From contig JAQYWO010000010.1 of the NCBI GenBank assembly GCA_029379215.1, positions 1 through 64,000 of the forward strand: a DNA stretch of 64,000 nucleotides, given 5' to 3'. Position 1 is the first letter of the stretch. The number at the start of each line of letters is the position of its first letter. Source of the DNA: Rhizonema sp. PD37 (GTDB lineage: Bacteria > Cyanobacteriota > Cyanobacteriia > Cyanobacteriales > Nostocaceae). This document shows, piece by piece, positions 63,202 through 64,000 of this stretch. The position numbers and the translations under genes are program-made. The notes beneath the pieces were generated by a model that was not told where the DNA came from, made no database searches, and saw only the letters and a program-made list of their open reading frames with translations.

Positions 63202-64000
63202 TTGATTGTAAATTGTGTTTTCGGCAAAGAACTCGAAACCAAGTTACGTAGAATGTTAGCTAACTTACAAACTCAGTCTCTACCACAAAAGGGATATGCA
63301 GCTGGAAACTTGATTAATCTGTCGCGTCAACTTCAATTCACCCTGAGTGGGCGTGATTTTTCTAATTTAACGATCCAGCAGGCAGAGCTTGAAGATGTTA
63401 ATTTGCAAAATACTAGCTTATAAAATACCGATCTGACTAACTCGGTATTCACTGAAACAATGTCAAGTCTAGTATCAGTCAGATTTAGCCCGAATGGAAA
63501 GTTCTTTGTCACAGGCGTGATTAATGGAGAAATTCGACTCTGGCGGACAACAGATATTAGGCAAATTCACATCTACAAAGGACATAATAATTGGGTTTGG
63601 GCATTTGCCTTTAGTCTAGACAGTAAAATTCTCATAAGCGGGAGTGCAGATAGTACTGTCAAACTCTGGAATGTAGACACAGGTGAGTGTCTGCGAACGC
63701 TGAGTGAACATACAAATAAAGTTTACTCCGTTGCCCTCGACTCGCACGGTAAAACCCTAGCAAGTGCTAGTGAAGATCGCACCATCAAACTTTGGGATAT
63801 TAACACTGGAAAGTGTTTACAAACTTTGAGCGATCACACCAATGCGGTTCTGGCAGTCACCTTTCGTCCGATTCCTGCCGATCTGCTTGACTACGAAGAT
63901 AACATCTTAGCCAGTGGCAGTGCTGATGGTACAATTAAGCTTTGGGATGTAAATACGGGTGAATGCCGGAAAACTTTAACACAGCATAACGGCAGTGTTT
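63202..64000 (+). pseudogene. NB-ARC/WD40 protein, C-terminal part of a broken paralog, runs off the window
   Basis: Starts within the linker before the WD40 region (LRRMLANLQTQSLPQKGYAAGNLIN, then LSGRDFSNLTIQQAELEDVNLQ). A TAA at 63421-63423 interrupts the frame, which continues in register with NTDLTNSVFTETMSSLVSVRFSPNG and at least four WD40 units (LWRTTDIRQ; ISGSADSTVKLWNVDTGECLRTL; ASASEDRTIKLWDINTGKC; ASGSADGTIKLWDVNTG) up to the edge. The linker and first blades clearly match the equivalent part of the protein at 57057-61526. The CHAT and ATPase domains are absent, so this is a truncated paralog in the opposite orientation. Its true end lies outside the window. Confidence 0.8.

Overview
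The window is chromosomal DNA of a cyanobacterium, most likely a filamentous one. The support is psaK (photosystem I), ycf34, frequent HIP1-type GCGATCGC sites, CHAT/WD40/TPR giant proteins, DUF4351 (Rpn-type) nucleases, short palindromic repeats, and many decayed transposons and toxin genes. I cannot name the genus.

Layout. 1-600 holds relics of a PIN toxin and a Uma2 nuclease. 831-4427 is a secreted TPR-CHAT protein. 4578-6923 is a broken IS630 landscape: two inverted 220-bp copies of a transposase 5' end and one transposase 3' end surround a truncated surface-type repeat/PPC-domain gene. 7085-8083 carries psaK and trpF. 8472-10069 is a GC-rich TetR/O-methyltransferase pair bounded by a ~60-bp direct repeat. 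10173-15669 holds an FAD amine oxidase, a decayed polymorphic-toxin tail with an adjacent HEAT-repeat protein, a MITE, a disordered protein and a DUF2252 protein.

15777-35872 is the centrepiece: a hybrid NRPS/PKS locus. Three large collinear genes are intact: C-A-T; C-A-T-C-A-T-KS-AT-KR-ACP; and docking-C-A-T-TE. They read as a linear assembly line X1-Val-X3-(malonate, ketoreduced)-X4. The expected core is a short peptide whose third residue becomes a statine-like gamma-amino-beta-hydroxy acid, followed by a Lys-like residue. The locus is flanked by wreckage: half a cytochrome P450, a 5' fragment of another adenylation domain, and a frameshifted ABC-exporter tail. Two short palindromic repeats sit in frame inside synthetase domains, and the terminal thioesterase has Cys in place of the usual nucleophilic Ser.

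36060-49157 is mixed housekeeping (ycf34, CCA-adding-type nucleotidyltransferase, MazG-like protein, tex, amidase, DUF4385, VOC protein) with decayed units between them (MITE, IS1634-type transposase, DUF2325-like gene, HigB toxin beside an intact HigA, haemagglutinin C-terminus). 49186-56738 has a membrane-anchored methyltransferase, a metallophosphoesterase, an ABC exporter, a full-length and a partial copy of a DUF4351 gene, and a PaaK-like adenylating enzyme. 57057-61526 is a 1489-aa CHAT / NB-ARC / 14xWD40 protein. From 63202 to the right edge runs a broken paralog of its C-terminal half, so the two lie in opposite orientations.

No rRNA, tRNA or CRISPR array was seen. All assignments come from reading motifs by eye; adenylation codes are hand alignments to the GrsA numbering.
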